The notes under the pieces: generated by a model | What the model was told of the DNA's origin: nothing | Database searches by the model: none | What the model saw: only the letters and a program-made list of their open reading frames with translations | Source: Actinophytocola sp. | GTDB lineage: Bacteria > Actinomycetota > Actinomycetes > Mycobacteriales > Pseudonocardiaceae | Length of the DNA stretch: 52,155 bases | NCBI GenBank assembly: GCA_009377475.1 | Contig: WHTY01000023.1 | Span: forward strand, 1-52,155 | Reading direction: 5' to 3' | Shown here: one piece after another, positions 33,699 through 44,803 of the stretch | How positions within the stretch are numbered: the first letter of the stretch is position 1 | How the letters are laid out: each line of letters begins with the position of its first letter | Made by a program: the position numbers and the translations under genes

Positions 33699-34318
33699 GC
33701 GCCGATCCTCGTGCGCACGGCCGCGGTGACCTTGTCCGCACGGTCGCAGATCGCCTCGACCCGCCGCACCGACGCGACGAGGTCCTGCCGTTCGGCGTCG
33801 TCGGTGACGCCGCCGAGGTTCACCTCGATGTTGACCCGAGCGGTGACCGCCCCGGCACGCGCTGCCTCCGCAGCCGCCGCGACGTCGGTGATGACGTTGC
33901 GGTTGCCGATCGGCAGCAGCCGCTCGGCCAGCGTGACGACGCGGTCGGCGAGGTCGATCCCATCGGCGGGCGGCTGGCACGCGGCGAGCAGCGCGGCGGC
34001 GATGGCCCGCGAGCGCGTGGCGCGGTCGTCGGCGTCGTCCTTTGGCATCGCGTACGCCTCGGCGACCTGGGAGAACGCCGCGGCGTCCGCCTCAGCGAGC
34101 CGCACGGCATCCGCGCGCAGGCTGTCCGATTCGGACACGATGTCACCGATGGTCTCCGCGTGCTCGGCGTACTTCGGGCCGTCGCTGTAGCGCGCGACCA
34201 TACCCACGAGCGCCGCCGCTTGCGCCAGGTGCAGGGCGGCGGTCGCGCCACCGCCGGGCGCGGGGACCCGCGCCGCGAGGTCGCTCAGGAAGTCGTTGAT
34301 CGTCTCATCGCGCATCAT
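33695..34318 (-). CDS. fchA: Methenyl-tetrahydrofolate cyclohydrolase (FchA/FTCD family)
   Basis: A 207-residue member of the formiminotransferase-cyclodeaminase family, whose stand-alone members hydrolyse 5,10-methenyl-THF to 10-formyl-THF. The family start ETINDFLSDLAARVPAPGGGATAALHLAQAAALVGMV is present with the P-x-P-G-G-G loop, then helices ending in GNRNVITDVAAAAEAARAGAVTARVNIEVNL. ATG 34318 overlaps the PurU stop; FolD follows with ATGA. The trio dehydrogenase-cyclohydrolase-deformylase moves one-carbon units from sarcosine methyls to formate. The name cyclodeaminase is less likely because no formiminoglutamate genes are near. Confidence 0.88.
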   Translation of the reverse strand: MMRDETINDFLSDLAARVPAPGGGATAALHLAQAAALVGMVARYSDGPKYAEHAETIGDIVSESDSLRADAVRLAEADAAAFSQVAEAYAMPKDDADDRATRSRAIAAALLAACQPPADGIDLADRVVTLAERLLPIGNRNVITDVAAAAEAARAGAVTARVNIEVNLGGVTDDAERQDLVASVRRVEAICDRADKVTAAVRTRIGA

Positions 34319-35166
34319 CGGAACACCACCGTGCTGTTGCCGTTGAGCAGCACGCGCCCCTCGCTGTGCCAGCGGACCGCGCGAGCGAGCGCCAGCGCCT
34401 CCGCGTCGCGCCCGGCGGTCGCCAGCGCCCGTGGGTCGAAACCGTGGTCCACCCGCAGTACCTCCTGCTCGATGATCGGACCTTCGTCAAGTGCAGGCGT
34501 CACGTAGTGCGCGGTCGCGCCCACATACTTGACGCCCCGGTCATAGGCTTGCTGATACGGCCTTGCGCCCTTGAAGCCAGGCAGGAACGAGTGGTGGATG
34601 TTGATCGCCCTGCCAGCCAGTTTGGCGCACAGGTCGTCGGAGAGCACCTGCATGTAGCGGGCGAGCACCACCAGGTCCGCCCGGTACTCGTCAACCAGTT
34701 CGAGCAACCGGCCCTCCGCCGCCGGTTTGGTGTCCGGCGTGACGGGCACGTGGACGAACTCAAGCCCGGCCGCTTCCGCCATCGGCCGCAGGTCCTCGTG
34801 GTTGGACACCACCGCCGCGATGTCCGCGCCGAGGCTGCCCGCCCGCCAACGGAAGATCAGGTCGTTGAGGCAGTGCCCGGCCTTGGACACCATCACCAGG
34901 ATGCGCGCGGTGCGGTCGTCGAACAGGTCGAACTCCATCTCGAACTCGCGTGCCACCGGGCCGAAATCCCTGCTGAGGTCGGCGACCGTCGTGCCGGGCT
35001 TCGGGCAGGTGAAGGTGGTCCGCAGAAACAGCGCGCCCCGACCCCGGTCGTCGAACTGTTGATGCTCCACGATGTCGCACGCGCGGTCGACGAGGAACGA
35101 CGTCACCGCGTGCACGATCCCGGGCCGCTCGGGGCATCTCAATGTCAGCGTGAACAGTTCAGCCAT
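34315..35166 (-). CDS. purU: Formyltetrahydrofolate deformylase
   Basis: A 283-residue PurU that hydrolyses 10-formyl-THF to formate and THF. An N-terminal ACT domain (FTLTLRCPERPGIVHAVTSFL, about residues 4-85) senses folate/methionine status in known PurU; the C-terminal formyltransferase-like domain has VVSNHEDLRPMAEAAGL, LARYMQVLS, the catalytic INIHHSFLPGFKGARPY and ATAHYVTPALDEGPIIEQ (Asn, His, Asp triad). ATG 35166 follows the SdaA stop by four bases. It regenerates free THF for the sarcosine and dimethylglycine oxidases. Confidence 0.95.
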   Translation of the reverse strand: MAELFTLTLRCPERPGIVHAVTSFLVDRACDIVEHQQFDDRGRGALFLRTTFTCPKPGTTVADLSRDFGPVAREFEMEFDLFDDRTARILVMVSKAGHCLNDLIFRWRAGSLGADIAAVVSNHEDLRPMAEAAGLEFVHVPVTPDTKPAAEGRLLELVDEYRADLVVLARYMQVLSDDLCAKLAGRAINIHHSFLPGFKGARPYQQAYDRGVKYVGATAHYVTPALDEGPIIEQEVLRVDHGFDPRALATAGRDAEALALARAVRWHSEGRVLLNGNSTVVFR

Positions 35167-35170
35167 CTCC

Positions 35171-36544
35171 TCAGCACTCCACGACGTTGAGGGCGAGACC
35201 GCCCCGGGACGTTTCCTTGTACTTGTCCTTCATGTCGGCACCGGTGTCGCGCATCGTCTTGATCGCCTTGTCCAGGCTGACGAAGTGCAGGCCGTCGCCG
35301 CTCATCGACATCCGCGCCGCCATGATCGCCTTGACCGAGCCGACCGCGTTCCGCTCGATGCAGGGGATCTGCACCAAGCCGCCCACCGGGTCACAGGTGA
35401 GCCCGAGGTTGTGCTCGATCCCGATCTCCGCCGCGTTCTCCACCTGCTCCGGGCTGGCGCCCAGCACCTCGGCGAGACCGGCGGCGGCCATCGAGCACGC
35501 CGAGCCGACCTCGCCCTGACAGCCGACCTCTGCGCCGGAGATCGAGGCGTTCTGCTTGAAAAGCATCCCGATCGCGCCCGCCGTGAGCAGGAAGTTCACG
35601 ACGCCGTCGTCGGACGCGTCCGGCACGAACCGCCGGTAGTAGTGCAGCACGGCGGGGATGATCCCGGCGGCGCCGTTGGTCGGCGCGGTGACGATGCGCC
35701 CGCCAGCGGCGTTCTCCTCGTTCACGGCCAACGCGAACAGCGTGACCCACTCCATCGCGTACAGCGGGTCGCCGATGTTGTCCGCGACGGCTAGCTGCTC
35801 GTTCAGCTTCGCCGCGCGCCGCCTGACCTTCAGCCCGCCGGGTAGCACCCCAGTGGTCGACGTCCCCCGCTCGACACACTCGGCCATCACGGACCAGATG
35901 TGCAGCAGTCCGGCGCGGACGTCGTCCTCGCTGCGGCGCACCGTCTCGTTCGCCATCATCAGCGAGCTGATCGACCGCCCGGTGCGGGACGTGTGCGCCA
36001 GCAGCTCCTCCGCCGTGGCGAACGGGAACGGCACGGGCGTGGGGTCCTCGACGATCGCTGCCGCGCCCGCCTCGTCCTCGCCGAGCACGAACCCGCCGCC
36101 GACCGAGTAGTACGTCCGCACCGACAGCACCGTGCCCGCCCGGTCGAACGCGTGGAACATCATCCCGTTGCTGTGGAACTCCAGCCGCTTCCGCCGATAC
36201 AGCACGACGTCGTCGGTCACGGAGAATCCGATGTGGACGCCACCGGCAAGCTCCAACTCACCGGTTTCGGCGACCCGGTCCACCATGGGCTGCGCCGCGA
36301 CCGGGTCGACCTCGTCCGGGGCGTGCCCTGCGAGCCCGAGCACGACGGCCTTGACGCTGCCGTGCCCGTGCCCGGTCGCCCCGAGCGAGCCGAACAGCTC
36401 GACCCGCACTGACGCCACCCTGCTCAGCAGGCCCTCGGCTGCCAGCGACTCGACGTACGTCTTGGCGGCGCGCATCGGGCCGACGGTGTGCGAGCTCGAC
36501 GGCCCGATGCCCACCTTGAACAGGTCGAACACGCTCAGGCTCAT
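35171..36544 (-). CDS. sdaA: L-serine ammonia-lyase, iron-sulfur type
   Basis: A 457-residue single-chain L-serine dehydratase that deaminates serine to pyruvate with a [4Fe-4S] cluster. N-terminal beta domain starts [21 protein letters not shown]. The alpha domain contains [40 protein letters not shown] and [19 protein letters not shown], which supply the cluster cysteines. ATG 36544 overlaps the soxG stop as ATGA. It closes the route glycine to serine (GlyA, at the right edge) to pyruvate, so methyl-derived carbon enters central metabolism. Confidence 0.96.
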   Translation of the reverse strand: MSLSVFDLFKVGIGPSSSHTVGPMRAAKTYVESLAAEGLLSRVASVRVELFGSLGATGHGHGSVKAVVLGLAGHAPDEVDPVAAQPMVDRVAETGELELAGGVHIGFSVTDDVVLYRRKRLEFHSNGMMFHAFDRAGTVLSVRTYYSVGGGFVLGEDEAGAAAIVEDPTPVPFPFATAEELLAHTSRTGRSISSLMMANETVRRSEDDVRAGLLHIWSVMAECVERGTSTTGVLPGGLKVRRRAAKLNEQLAVADNIGDPLYAMEWVTLFALAVNEENAAGGRIVTAPTNGAAGIIPAVLHYYRRFVPDASDDGVVNFLLTAGAIGMLFKQNASISGAEVGCQGEVGSACSMAAAGLAEVLGASPEQVENAAEIGIEHNLGLTCDPVGGLVQIPCIERNAVGSVKAIMAARMSMSGDGLHFVSLDKAIKTMRDTGADMKDKYKETSRGGLALNVVEC

Positions 36545-37137
36545 GTCGGCTGCTCCCGGTACTCGGTACCCGCGTCAAGCAGCCACGCGGCCAGATAGGT
36601 CGCGAACGACGCCCGCACCAGCACCACGAACTCGGCCTCGCGGACCAGCAGGATGATCCCCGCCTGCGCGAGCAACGTCTGCACGCAGGTTCCGGTCGGC
36701 GACACCGACGGGTGCAGGTCCACGGCGCAGCCGTGCGCCAGCAGGTCGCGGGCGTTGGGCCCGGACAGCGTCAGCGTGGTGCGCTGCGCCGACACGTCGA
36801 CCACCGCGCCATGCGCGTCGCCGATGGCCGCACGCAGCGCGCTCTCCAGCGTTCGTTGCAGGCCAGGCTGGGCGAGCACCAGGTACTCGTCCGGACCGAG
36901 CCAGCACACCTCGACCGGTCCGTGCGGGCCGGTGCCCTTGGCGAAGGTGCACGGTGCGCTCGGCAGCTCGACGCCGAGCACCGTGCTCACCGCCGCCGCC
37001 CGGCTCGAGTCGGGCAGCCGCAGCGTGAGCTGCGAGACGAACGGCCGCTCGGCCAGCCGGACCGCCGGGGCAAGCTCGGCCAGCCGCGACGTCCACCCGT
37101 CCAGTGGGCTGCGGCGGGTTGCGATGTCAGCCGTCAC
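36541..37137 (-). CDS. soxG: Sarcosine oxidase gamma subunit
   Basis: A 198-residue SoxG, the gamma subunit of heterotetrameric sarcosine oxidase. It has the reduced GcvT-like fold: [67 protein letters not shown] and the C-terminal [19 protein letters not shown]. The GTG at 37137 lies 11 bp inside the soxA 3' end. Usual gene order soxBDAG is preserved. Confidence 0.92.
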   Translation of the reverse strand: MTADIATRRSPLDGWTSRLAELAPAVRLAERPFVSQLTLRLPDSSRAAAVSTVLGVELPSAPCTFAKGTGPHGPVEVCWLGPDEYLVLAQPGLQRTLESALRAAIGDAHGAVVDVSAQRTTLTLSGPNARDLLAHGCAVDLHPSVSPTGTCVQTLLAQAGIILLVREAEFVVLVRASFATYLAAWLLDAGTEYREQPT

Positions 37138-40039
37138 GGCGGGCTCCTTCCTTGTCGTAGAACACGGTGTCGGTGACGGTGACCGCGACCAGGTCGTCGC
37201 CGACGGGGACGTAGAGCTTTTCGCCGACGCGCTCGCGCCCGGACCGCAGCAGCGCGAAGGCGAACGTCCTGCCGAGGGCCGCGCTGTCGTAGCTGGACGT
37301 CACGTGTCCGAGCGCCCGCACCGGCGGCTCCGGCACGTAGTCGTGCTCGATGATCTGCCCGCCCTCGGGCAGCGGCACGGTGGGATCGGCGGGCAGCAGG
37401 CCGACGAGGTGCTTGCGGTCCGGCCGCAGGTTCTCCGGCCTGCTGAACGAGCGCTTGCCGATGAAGTCGGTCTTCTTCTTCGACACCGCCCACGACATCC
37501 CGAGGTCCTGCGGCGTGACCGTGCCGTCGGTGTCCTGGCCGACGATCGGGTAGCCCTTCTCGGCGCGCAGCACGTGCATCGTCTCGGTGCCGTACGGGGT
37601 GATGCCGTACGGCTCGCCCGCCTCGATCAGCGCCTCCCACAGCGCGAGGCCGTGCCAGGCGTTGACGTTGATCTCGTACGCCAGCTCGCCGGAGAAGCTG
37701 ATCCGGCACACCCGCGCCGGGATCCCCGCCACGGTCGTGTCCTGCCAGGTCATGAACCCGAAGGCGTCGTTGCTGACGTCGATGTCCGGCGCCAGCGCCG
37801 CCAGGACGTCCCGGGACCGGGGGCCGACTAGCGGCACGGTGACCCAGTGCTCGGTGACCGACGTGGCGAACACCCGCAGGTGCGGCCACTCGGTCTGCAG
37901 CCACTCCTCGATCCAGTCCAGGACCATCGCCGCGTTGCCGGTGGTGGTGGTCAGCAGGAAGCGGTCGTCGGCGAGGCGGATCACCGTGCCGTCGTCGATG
38001 ACCATGCCGTCGATGCCGCACATGACGCCGTACCGGATCCGACCGACCTTGAGCGTGCTCATCATGTTCGTGTAGAGCATGTCGAGCAGCGCGGGCGCGT
38101 CCGGGCCCTGGACGTCGATCTTGCCGAGCGTCGAGGCGTCCATCAGCGCGACGCCTTCCCGCGCCGCGCGGCACTCGCGCAGCACGGCGGCGTGCATGTC
38201 CTCGTCGTAGCGCGGGTAATGGCGGGCGCGCTTCCACTGGCCGACGTCCTCGAACTCCGCGCCGTGCGCCACGTGCCAGTCGTGCAGCGCGGTCACCCGC
38301 ACCGGGTCGTACAGCTCGCCCCGGTCGCGTCCGCCGAGCGCGGCGAACGGCACCGACGTGTACGGCGGGCGGAACGTCGTCGGCCGCCGCTCGGCGAGGT
38401 CTTCTCCCAACGCCTCCGCGACGATGCCCGCCGCGACCATTCCGGACGTCTTGCCCTGGTCGTGCGCGGTGCCGATGGTGGTGTAGCGCTTGACGTGCTC
38501 CAGCGACCGCAGCCCGGCGCCGGTGGCACGCAGCACGTCGGACACGGTGGCGTCCCGCTGGAGGTCGACAAACCGGGCGTCGGCGCTGTTGTCGTCCCCG
38601 GCCGTGCCGAAGGGCACCTTGGGTACATATTCGGTACCCAAGGGCACCTTCGGCGCGCCCTCCGGGACGCGCCACAGCACCATCGCCGCCACCTCATCGG
38701 GGCGGGTGTCGGCGACCGGCACCGTGACGTCGGCTCCTGGTGAGAACCCGGCCGCCGTGAGGGCCGCACGACCGGCCTCCGCGCCCTGCTCAATGCAGGC
38801 CATCAGCTCGAACGAGCCCGCGGCGGAGCCCACCACGCGCGCCGACGACAACGCCTCGGCAGGCACGTACGCACCGAGCGACGGCGCGTACCGCAGCTGC
38901 CCGCCGAGCTGGCTGAACAGGTGCACGGCCGGATTCCAGCCGCCGGAGACGAGCAGCGTGTCGCACCCGACGGTGTCGCAGCGCTCGCCCCCGACCGGTC
39001 CGATGTGGACGTCGGTGAGGTGGTCGCGGCCCTCCGTGCCGGTGACGACGTGACCCGGGTAGACGTCGATGCCGCGCGCGGCGCACTCCGCGCGGAGCCG
39101 CTGCGGCACGTCCTGGCGCGCGTCGAACAGCACCGGGACGTCGATGCCCGCCTCGGCCAGCTCGATCGCGGCGACGTAGGCGCTGTCGTTGGTGGTGAAC
39201 ACGCCGACGCGCTTGCCAACCTGGACGCCGTAGCGATGCAGGTAGGTGCGGGCAGCCCCGGCGAGCATGATGCCAGGGCGGTCGTTGTCGTCGAACACGA
39301 TGGGGCGCTCGTGCGCGCCGGTCGCGATCACGGTCTGCGTAGCCCTGATCCGCCAGATCCGGTGCCGGGCGACGTGGCGCGGCGCGTCGAAGCCGAGGTG
39401 ATCGGTGCGGCGTTGCAGCGCGAGCACGAACCCGTCCTGGTAGGCGCCGAACGCCGTGGTGCGGTCGAGGCGCAGTACATCGGGCGTCGCGTCCAGCTCG
39501 GCGACGACGTCGCGCACCCAGGCGTCGGACGACCGGTCGTCCAGGTAGTCGTCGCGGCCGAGCAGCGAGCCACCCGCCGCGCTCTGGTCGTCGACGACCA
39601 CCACGCGAGCGCCGGAACGGGCGGCGGTGAGCGCGGCGGCGAGCCCGGCGGGACCGGCGCCGATCACCAGCACGTCGCAGTGCGCGTGCTTGCTGTCGTA
39701 GCGCGCCGGGTCCGGCTCGTCGCCGAGCCTGCCGTGCCCGACAAGACCCTCGGCCACGAGGCCGTCGCACAGCTCGACCGTCGTCGCGGTCAGCATCGGC
39801 TCGCTGACCGGCTCGGCGAGCTGCACCAGCGCGTTGGGCTCCTCGACGCCAGCGGCCATGATGCCGCGCGGGCGGCCGTACTTGATGCTGGTCGTCACCT
39901 GGTGCACCCCGTTGGCCAGCAGCGCGGAAGCCAGCGTGTCGCCCTGACGACCGGTCAGCGAGCGCCCGTTGAAGGTGAAGCGCAGCGGACGGTCGCGGTC
40001 GATGCGGCCACCACGGGGAAGCCGGAAGTCCGCGGTCAT
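37127..40039 (-). CDS. soxA: Sarcosine oxidase alpha subunit with palindromic-repeat insertion
   Basis: A 970-residue SoxA. A 2Fe-2S-like ferredoxin domain opens the protein (FTFNGRSLTGRQGDTLASALLANGV), then an NAD/FAD-binding Rossmann domain (DVLVIGAGPAGLAAAL, about 122-138; TVIATGAHERPIVF), then a C-terminal GcvT-like tetrahydrofolate domain (about 600-960; LMDASTLGKIDVQGPDA, VGPRSRDVLAALAPDID, RISFSGELAYEINV, GYPIVGQDTDG). With SoxB, D and G it demethylates sarcosine to glycine, loading the methyl onto THF. Residues 464-479 (KVPLGTEYV PKVPFGT, split here) are not sarcosine oxidase sequence: they are encoded by a palindromic repeat (38606-38653) that also occurs at 20521-20568. ATG 40039 overlaps soxD as ATGA. 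Confidence 0.95.
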   Translation of the reverse strand: MTADFRLPRGGRIDRDRPLRFTFNGRSLTGRQGDTLASALLANGVHQVTTSIKYGRPRGIMAAGVEEPNALVQLAEPVSEPMLTATTVELCDGLVAEGLVGHGRLGDEPDPARYDSKHAHCDVLVIGAGPAGLAAALTAARSGARVVVVDDQSAAGGSLLGRDDYLDDRSSDAWVRDVVAELDATPDVLRLDRTTAFGAYQDGFVLALQRRTDHLGFDAPRHVARHRIWRIRATQTVIATGAHERPIVFDDNDRPGIMLAGAARTYLHRYGVQVGKRVGVFTTNDSAYVAAIELAEAGIDVPVLFDARQDVPQRLRAECAARGIDVYPGHVVTGTEGRDHLTDVHIGPVGGERCDTVGCDTLLVSGGWNPAVHLFSQLGGQLRYAPSLGAYVPAEALSSARVVGSAAGSFELMACIEQGAEAGRAALTAAGFSPGADVTVPVADTRPDEVAAMVLWRVPEGAPKVPLGTEYVPKVPFGTAGDDNSADARFVDLQRDATVSDVLRATGAGLRSLEHVKRYTTIGTAHDQGKTSGMVAAGIVAEALGEDLAERRPTTFRPPYTSVPFAALGGRDRGELYDPVRVTALHDWHVAHGAEFEDVGQWKRARHYPRYDEDMHAAVLRECRAAREGVALMDASTLGKIDVQGPDAPALLDMLYTNMMSTLKVGRIRYGVMCGIDGMVIDDGTVIRLADDRFLLTTTTGNAAMVLDWIEEWLQTEWPHLRVFATSVTEHWVTVPLVGPRSRDVLAALAPDIDVSNDAFGFMTWQDTTVAGIPARVCRISFSGELAYEINVNAWHGLALWEALIEAGEPYGITPYGTETMHVLRAEKGYPIVGQDTDGTVTPQDLGMSWAVSKKKTDFIGKRSFSRPENLRPDRKHLVGLLPADPTVPLPEGGQIIEHDYVPEPPVRALGHVTSSYDSAALGRTFAFALLRSGRERVGEKLYVPVGDDLVAVTVTDTVFYDKEGARRDG
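38606..38653. repeat. Palindromic repeat, copy 2, in frame inside soxA
   Basis: This 48-bp segment matches 20521-20568 at 43 of 48 positions in the same orientation. The core arms TTGGGTAC and GTACCCAA are perfect; the outer left arm has changed (AAGGGCACC instead of AAGGTGCCC), making an 11-bp direct repeat AAGGGCACCTT at both ends. It keeps the soxA frame and adds about 16 residues between the Rossmann domain and the conserved FVDLQRDATVSDV block. Confidence 0.85.
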
Positions 40040-40314
40040 GTCGTCACCGGCCTTTCCTGGTCGGGCCGGTACACCGCGAGCAGTTCGTAGCTGCGGGTGT
40101 CCCGGACGGCGTTGAACCAGCGTCGGCAGCCAGCGGCGTGGCTCCAGCGTTCGGCGAACGGGCCTCGGGGGTTGTCCCGGAAGAAGACGAAACTGGCCCA
40201 CTCCTCGTCGGACAGCTCGGCGGGCTCGGCAGGGTAGGCGACGTGGGCCTGGCCGCCGTAGTGGAACTCGACCTCCTCGCGAGGCCCGCACCACGGGCAG
40301 GGGATGAGTTGCAT
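40036..40314 (-). CDS. soxD: Sarcosine oxidase delta subunit
   Basis: A 92-residue zinc-binding delta subunit. The four metal ligands Cys6, Cys9, His59 and Cys63 are in the same positions as in characterised SoxD (IPCPWCGPRE at the start, HAAGCRRWF later). It stabilises the alpha-beta-gamma complex. ATG 40314 has AGGAG upstream; ATGA overlap with soxA. Confidence 0.95.
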   Translation of the reverse strand: MQLIPCPWCGPREEVEFHYGGQAHVAYPAEPAELSDEEWASFVFFRDNPRGPFAERWSHAAGCRRWFNAVRDTRSYELLAVYRPDQERPVTT

Positions 40315-40365
40315 CGGTGCTCCTGGGGGTCTGATGTGGACGGTGCGGTTGGTCCGGCCGTGGTT

Positions 40366-41610
40366 TCAGTGCGCGACGGCGGCTGCGCCGTGCTCGTCGA
40401 CGAGGGCGCCGGTGGTGAACCGTTCGAGGGTGAACGGCTCGTTGTACGGGTGCGGCTTGTCGTTGGCGATGGTGTGCGCGAAGCAGTCGCCGACACCCGG
40501 GGTCGCCTTGAAGCCGCCGGTGCCCCAGCCGCAGTTGAGGTAGAGCCCGTCCACCGGGGTCAGGCCGATGATCGGCGATGCGTCCGGGCTGACGTCGACG
40601 ATGCCCGCCCAGGTGCGCAGCAGGTGGGCGCGGGAGAAGATCGGGAACAGCTCGAGCGCCGCCGACATCTGCCGCTCGATGATGTGGAACGAACCGCGCT
40701 GGCCGTAGCCGTTGTAGCTGTCGATGCCAGCGCCCATCACCAGCTCGCCCTTGTGCGCCTGCGAGACGTAGACGTGCACCGCGTTCGACATCACGACCGT
40801 CGGGTGCACCGGCTCAAGCAGCTCGGAGACGAGCGCCTGCAACGGGTGCGACTGCACGGGCAGCTCGATCCCGGCCATGGCGGCCAGCTCGGACGAGTGC
40901 CCGGACGCGCACAGCGCCACCTTGCCCGCCCCGATGCGACCCCGGGTGGTGTTCACCCCGGTCACGCGACCGCCAGACGTCTCGATGCCGGTCACCTCGC
41001 AGTGCTGGATGAGGTCGACGCCGAGCCGGTCCGCCGCGCTGGCGAAGCCCCATGCGACGTAGTCGTGCTTGGCGATGCCCGCCCGTGGCTGGTAGGTCGC
41101 GCCGAGCACCGGGTACCGGACGTCGGACGAGACGTTGATGATCGGGCAGACCTCCTTGACGCCGTCCGCGTCGAGCCATTCGGCGTCGATCCCGTTGAGC
41201 CGATTGGCGTTCACCCTGCGCACGCTGTCGCGGACGTCCTGCAGGCTGTGCGCGAGGTTGAGCACGCCGCGCTGGTCGAACAGGATCGGATAGCCCAGCT
41301 CCTCCTCCAGCCCTTCCCACAGCTTGAGGGCGTGCTCGTAGATGCCCGAGCTCTCGTCCCAGAGGTAGTTGGAGCGGATGATCGTGGTGTTGCGCGCCAT
41401 GTTGCCGCCGGCGAGCCAGCCCTTCTCCAGCACGGCCACGTTGGTGATCCCGTGCACCGTGGCGAGGTAGTAGGCGGTCGCGAGGCCATGGCCGCCACCG
41501 CCGACGATGACGACGTCGTAGGACGGCGCGGGGTCGGGGTTGCGCCAGAGGAACGAGGGGTGGTCCGGCAGGTCGGCGCCGGGCCTGGCGGGCGGGTTTC
41601 CAGTGGTCAT
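40366..41610 (-). CDS. soxB: Sarcosine oxidase beta subunit
   Basis: A 414-residue flavoprotein that performs the oxidative demethylation step. The FAD-binding motif is [18 protein letters not shown] (about residues 33-50) and the histidine that carries covalent FMN in this family corresponds to His182 ([13 protein letters not shown]). [19 protein letters not shown] and [15 protein letters not shown] near the end are the DadA/SoxB C-terminal blocks. ATG 41610 has GGGG-rich sequence upstream. First gene of the operon soxBDAG-sdaA-purU-fchA-folD, divergent from the GntR gene across a 72-bp gap holding a 14-bp palindrome. Confidence 0.95.
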   Translation of the reverse strand: MTTGNPPARPGADLPDHPSFLWRNPDPAPSYDVVIVGGGGHGLATAYYLATVHGITNVAVLEKGWLAGGNMARNTTIIRSNYLWDESSGIYEHALKLWEGLEEELGYPILFDQRGVLNLAHSLQDVRDSVRRVNANRLNGIDAEWLDADGVKEVCPIINVSSDVRYPVLGATYQPRAGIAKHDYVAWGFASAADRLGVDLIQHCEVTGIETSGGRVTGVNTTRGRIGAGKVALCASGHSSELAAMAGIELPVQSHPLQALVSELLEPVHPTVVMSNAVHVYVSQAHKGELVMGAGIDSYNGYGQRGSFHIIERQMSAALELFPIFSRAHLLRTWAGIVDVSPDASPIIGLTPVDGLYLNCGWGTGGFKATPGVGDCFAHTIANDKPHPYNEPFTLERFTTGALVDEHGAAAVAH

Positions 41611-41647
41611 CGCGGCACCCCTTCGTCTGGCATCCGTTTGGTCAACT

Positions 41648-41661
41648 ACTGATATATCAGT
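41648..41661. promoter_or_regulatory. Palindromic operator in the soxB-gntR gap
   Basis: ACTGATATATCAGT is a perfect 14-bp palindrome midway between the soxB and gntR starts. It is AT-rich in a GC-rich setting and typical in size of FadR-class GntR operators, so the adjacent regulator probably binds it to control soxBDAG and itself. Confidence 0.65.
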
Positions 41662-41682
41662 CTGTCAGGTAAAGTACGTCAG

Positions 41683-42357
41683 GTGAGTACTCAGGTCAAC
41701 ACCGAGCTGTCAGCGACCGGTATTTCGTTGGCGGAGCAGGCGTACCGCGTCCTGCGCGACCGCCTGGTGATGCTCGACATCAAGCCGGGCGAGCCGATCA
41801 ACGAGGACAAGCTCAGCAGCGAGCTCGACTGCGGCCGCACGCCGATCAGGGAGGCGCTCAAGCGGCTGGCGAGCGACCGGCTGGTCGCCGCGTTCCCCCG
41901 GCGGGGCACCTTCGCCACCGACGTCAACATCGCCGATCTGGCGCACATCTCCGAGGTGCGGCGAGCGCTGGAGCCCTTGGCGGCGTCGGCCGCAGCCGAG
42001 CGGGCGACGACCGCCGACCGTGCCACGCTCGCCGAGCTGCGCGACAGGCTCGACGCCGCCCGAGGCACCCAAGGCGCCGAGGACAACGACGCCCTGCTGC
42101 GGATGGACCTCGACGTGCACCGGTCCATCTACCACTGCGTGTACAACCCGTTCCTGGAGGACACGCTCGTCGGCTATGACAACCTGGCGACGCGCATCTG
42201 GTGCGTCTTCGCCCCCCGGCTGTCCGGAATGGCCGGACACGTCGGTGAGCACGGGCCGCTGCTCGCCGCGATCGTCGACGGCGACGCGGAGAAGGCGGCG
42301 GAGCTGGCGCTGGACCACGTCACCGGGTTCGAGCGAGCCATCCGCGCGCTGATCTGA
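41683..42357 (+). CDS. GntR-family (FadR/VanR class) regulator of betaine catabolism
   Basis: A 224-residue GntR regulator. The winged helix spans about residues 17-82 (LAEQAYRVLRDRLVMLDIKPGEPINEDKLSSELDCGRTPIREALKRLASDRLV, shown only in part by key residues PIREALKRL); the C-terminal all-helical FCD effector domain has metal-ligand-like Asp/His residues in LDVHRSIYH and in the final HVTGFERAI. GTG 41683 is the annotated start; the upstream site is weak, so a leaderless message is possible. It lies between the two betaine operons, divergent from soxB and convergent with the FdhF-like gene, the natural place for a pathway regulator. Confidence 0.87.
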   Translation: MSTQVNTELSATGISLAEQAYRVLRDRLVMLDIKPGEPINEDKLSSELDCGRTPIREALKRLASDRLVAAFPRRGTFATDVNIADLAHISEVRRALEPLAASAAAERATTADRATLAELRDRLDAARGTQGAEDNDALLRMDLDVHRSIYHCVYNPFLEDTLVGYDNLATRIWCVFAPRLSGMAGHVGEHGPLLAAIVDGDAEKAAELALDHVTGFERAIRALI

Positions 42358-42370
42358 ACCGGGGCGCTTC

Positions 42371-42454
42371 GCGCTGAATGACGCTTTCGCTGCGTTGGGT
42401 GCGCTGAATGACGCTTTCGCTGCGTCCAACGCACTGAAAGCGTCTTTCAGCGCA
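42371..42454. repeat. Tandem 30-bp repeat between gntR and the FdhF-like gene
   Basis: A 25-bp unit starting GCGCTGAATGACGC occurs exactly at 42371-42395 and 42401-42425 (period 30), with a diverged third unit from 42431. The third unit contains the perfect hairpin CTGAAAG-CGT-CTTTCAG. The block fills the 118-bp gap between convergent genes. It has the look of a dispersed intergenic repeat of these actinomycetes. Confidence 0.75.
42434..42450. terminator. Bidirectional hairpin between convergent genes
   Basis: CTGAAAG and CTTTCAG form a perfect 7-bp stem with a 3-base loop between the gntR stop and the FdhF-like stop. Position between convergent ends favours a terminator, though no T-run follows. 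Confidence 0.5.
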
Positions 42455-42475
42455 CGAGTCCGCGCCCAGGCGCCG

Positions 42476-44800
<2,325 letters not shown>

Positions 44801-44803
44801 GGG

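Noticed and set aside
34315..36544. Possibility that purU and sdaA belong to general purine or serine metabolism rather than betaine use
   Set aside because: Gene overlaps from soxG through folD show one operon devoted to sarcosine-derived carbon.
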